Source: Clostridium lacusfryxellense
GTDB lineage: Bacteria; Bacillota; Clostridia; Clostridiales; Clostridiaceae
Reading direction: 5' to 3'
NCBI RefSeq assembly: GCF_018861735.1
Contig: NZ_JAHLEB010000013.1
Span: 37,046-101,045 of the forward strand
Length of the DNA stretch: 64,000 bases
Positions 62,508 to 64,000 of this stretch are shown one piece after another. Position 1 is the stretch's first letter. Every line of letters begins with the position of its first letter. The notes under the pieces are model-generated. The model did not search any database and was not told the DNA's origin. It saw only the letters and a program-made list of their open reading frames with translations. A program made the translations under genes and the position numbers.

Positions 62508-62930
62508 ATGTATAAAAACCAAAAAAATAAGTGGGTGCTCTTAGTTTTAGTGGTCCTAATGGTGATTTTATGTACTAGATTAATTTTTGTTAAAAACAAG
62601 GTAATTTCATATAAAAACCAAAACACATTTAAAAGCAAAAGCGTATCTAAAACTTTAAGGAACGAAAGTGTTAAAAGTGTAAAAGAATATGGATATAGTG
62701 ACATATTAGAATGTGTACAAAAAAATAGAGATTTTGAAATTAAGTCTATTAATTTAATGGAAAATGAGATTTGTAGTGTCGAAGTTAATTATAATGGAGA
62801 TATAAAATTATTATATAGTGCATTATGTTATTTAAATGAGAGTGAAAATTTCTTAAGCGTTAATAAGATTAGCATAAATACGGATGCTAAAAGTACAAGT
62901 TTAAGCATTAACTTTAAAAAGAATAAGTAA
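62508..62930 (+). CDS. PilO-like bitopic assembly protein
   Basis: A 140-residue protein with a short cytoplasmic leader, one membrane helix (WVLLVLVVLMVILCTRLIFV), a short coiled region, and a C-terminal beta-alpha domain (INLMENEICSVEVNYNGDIKLLYSALCYL) like the ferredoxin fold of PilO. It is two bases past the PilN-like stop and ends the pilus operon. Sequence identity to known PilO proteins cannot be judged by eye; the call rests on topology and order. Confidence 0.58.
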   Translation: MYKNQKNKWVLLVLVVLMVILCTRLIFVKNKVISYKNQNTFKSKSVSKTLRNESVKSVKEYGYSDILECVQKNRDFEIKSINLMENEICSVEVNYNGDIKLLYSALCYLNESENFLSVNKISINTDAKSTSLSINFKKNK

Positions 62931-63021
62931 TTTTGAAATATATTTGCAAATGTCATTCAGTTTTGATAAAATAACATTGTTCCACTGTAATGTTTATATT
63001 TACCGTTATAACTGTGGAATG

Positions 63022-63030
63022 TGCTATAAT
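63022..63030 (+). promoter_or_regulatory. Extended -10 promoter for efp
   Basis: TGCTATAAT is a perfect extended -10 (TGnTATAAT). A clear -35 is not visible at the normal spacing. A transcript from here would have a leader of about 270 nt before efp. Confidence 0.6.
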
Positions 63031-63035
63031 AATTA

Positions 63036-63300
63036 ATGAATTGAGTCATGCTTAGTATAGAAATATCGATAAGTATTATATACATAACTTATGAAATCAT
63101 GCGATAACAGTAATGGAATCGATATCCGACCTAAAGCGCATATGTGATTAAGTGTATAAATCAAGTATTGTTAGTCTATACTAAATATGATAATATATAT
63201 AAAGGTTTAGAAATGAGCCATATGCTAAACAAGCAAGGTTATAATATATTAAAGTTGTAATATGTTAAAATAAGGGAATTATTAATGAATTTTGGAGGGA
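63036..63300 (+). other. Long efp leader with nested inverted repeats
   Basis: TTAGTATAGA (63052-63061) and TCTATACTAA (about 63175-63184) are perfect complements, and just inside them ATATCGAT and ATCGATAT are complements too. I see no open frame with a ribosome binding site in this 376-nt gap. The region could fold into a structured 5' leader, but no known riboswitch class was recognised. Confidence 0.5.
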
Positions 63301-63306
63301 TACTTT

Positions 63307-63864
63307 ATGATATCAGCAGGAGACATAAGAAAAGGAACTACATTTGATGAAGGTGGACAAGTTTACACTGTAATAGATTTTTTACATGTAAAGCCAGGTA
63401 AGGGAGCTGCATTTGTTAGAACTAAACTAAGAAACGTTATAAACTCTGGGGTTACAGAGAAAACATTTAATCCTACTACAAAGTTACAAGAGGCAGTTAT
63501 AGAAAGAAAAGAAATGCAATATTTATATGCAGCTGACGGACTATACTACTTTATGGATCAAGAGACTTTTGAACAAATACCACTTAACTACGAAAAAGTT
63601 GAAGATGCAATAAAATACTTAAAAGAAAATATGTTTGCTATAATAAAATTTTATAAAGATGAGGCTTTCTCAGTAGAGGCTCCAAATTTTGTAGAACTAG
63701 TAATAACTGCAACTGAGCCTGGTGTTAAAGGCAATACATCTTCAAGTGTAACAAAACCTGCTACAGTAGAAACAGGAGCAATAATCCAAGTGCCAATGTT
63801 TGTTAATGAAGGTGAAACTATTAGAATAGATACAAGAAATGGCGATTATATGCTAAGAGTTTAA
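63307..63864 (+). CDS. efp: Translation elongation factor P
   Basis: EF-P relieves ribosome stalling at polyproline stretches. The 185-residue protein has the KOW-like N-terminal domain ([42 protein letters not shown], fragments), the modifiable lysine region PGKGAAF near residue 32, and the two OB domains ending in [20 protein letters not shown] 63307 follows GGAGGG at 63295-63300; an upstream in-frame start at 63292 overlaps that site. FlhA-FlhB or other proline-rich proteins could be targets, but no local link is visible. Confidence 0.96.
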   Translation: MISAGDIRKGTTFDEGGQVYTVIDFLHVKPGKGAAFVRTKLRNVINSGVTEKTFNPTTKLQEAVIERKEMQYLYAADGLYYFMDQETFEQIPLNYEKVEDAIKYLKENMFAIIKFYKDEAFSVEAPNFVELVITATEPGVKGNTSSSVTKPATVETGAIIQVPMFVNEGETIRIDTRNGDYMLRV

Positions 63865-63942
63865 GTTTTTAAAAAAGAAGGACCTATTATAAACTGGTAC
63901 CTATGTCAAGGACAATATAAAAAAGAGTACTAAGATGCTAAA

Positions 63943-63978
63943 AGGTGATTTCTGTATTGCACAGGAGTCATCTTTTTC
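63943..63978 (+). terminator. Terminator after efp
   Basis: AGGTGATTTCTGT (63943-63955) pairs with ACAGGAGTCATCT (63961-63973) over 13 bp including three G-U pairs, followed by a T run. It lies about 80 nt past the efp stop codon. Confidence 0.6.
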
Positions 63979-64000
63979 AGGTTCCACTGGTATCTATAAT

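Noticed and set aside
63865..64000. Sequence after efp suspected to be the left end of an insertion sequence
   Set aside because: The wording around 63895-63930 looked vaguely like an IS3-type end, but there are no terminal inverted repeats or transposase in view; a terminator explains part of it.

Overview
The window is low-GC DNA with dense, mostly co-directional genes, strong AGGAGG-type ribosome binding sites and frequent GTG/TTG starts. Gene content and order (a fliR-flhB fusion inside a large fla operon, SpoVD in the division/cell wall cluster, meso-DAP type MurE, a CBS/DRTGG pyrophosphatase, a pilus-like operon in front of efp) point to a motile, spore-forming Clostridium (sensu stricto) or close relative. 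No rRNA, tRNA or CRISPR array was seen.

Region 1 (2-18808, all +) is the distal part of a flagellar operon: fliI (5' end cut by the window), fliJ, fliK, flgD, a TIGR02530-type flagellar operon protein, flgE, flbD, motA, motB, fliL, fliO, fliP, fliQ, a fused fliR-flhB, flhA, flhF, flhG, a PilZ protein, fliA, a SwrB-like protein, a small membrane protein with an apparent ATT start, flgF and flgG. It encodes the export gate, hook assembly, stator, placement GTPase/ATPase, c-di-GMP brake and the late flagellar sigma factor. A terminator-like hairpin sits inside it after flgE.

Region 2 (18809-29300) holds a divergent CobD/CbiB-like membrane protein, ppaC (-), a SERCA-like Ca2+ ATPase, a small basic protein (-), a Lon-type protease whose ATPase half lacks a recognisable P-loop, and ychF (-).

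Region 3 (29301-41843) is the dcw cluster: mraZ with its own operator, rsmH, ftsL-like, spoVD, murE, murF, mraY, ftsW/spoVE, ftsQ, then DUF881-sbp-DUF881. murD, murG, ftsA and ftsZ are not in it. Region 4 (41844-51369) continues with the yggS-sepF-yggT-ylmH-divIVA division block, mtnN, yteA, lspA, rluD, the PyrR-controlled pyrR and uraA genes, and a THUMP RNA methyltransferase. Region 5 (51370-55380) is more accessory: two large hairpin elements, a group II intron reverse transcriptase remnant, an unknown propeller-like secreted protein, and rqcH. Region 6 (55554-64000) has dapF, a nine-gene type IV pilus/type II secretion-like operon (ATPase, platform, four pilin-like proteins and PilM/N/O-like proteins) and efp.

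The most unusual content is not protein coding. Three copies (19889-20113, 51370-51610, 53401-53641) of a roughly 225-241 bp long-hairpin element share a conserved core, keep base pairing where their arms differ, and each lies directly 3' of a gene in the same orientation relative to it. A second hairpin type (27915-28143, with a short relative at 46501-46563) behaves similarly. Other leads are a PyrR-type hairpin that would mask the uraA ribosome binding site, palindromic repeats inserted in frame in flhF, and a long potentially structured leader before efp.
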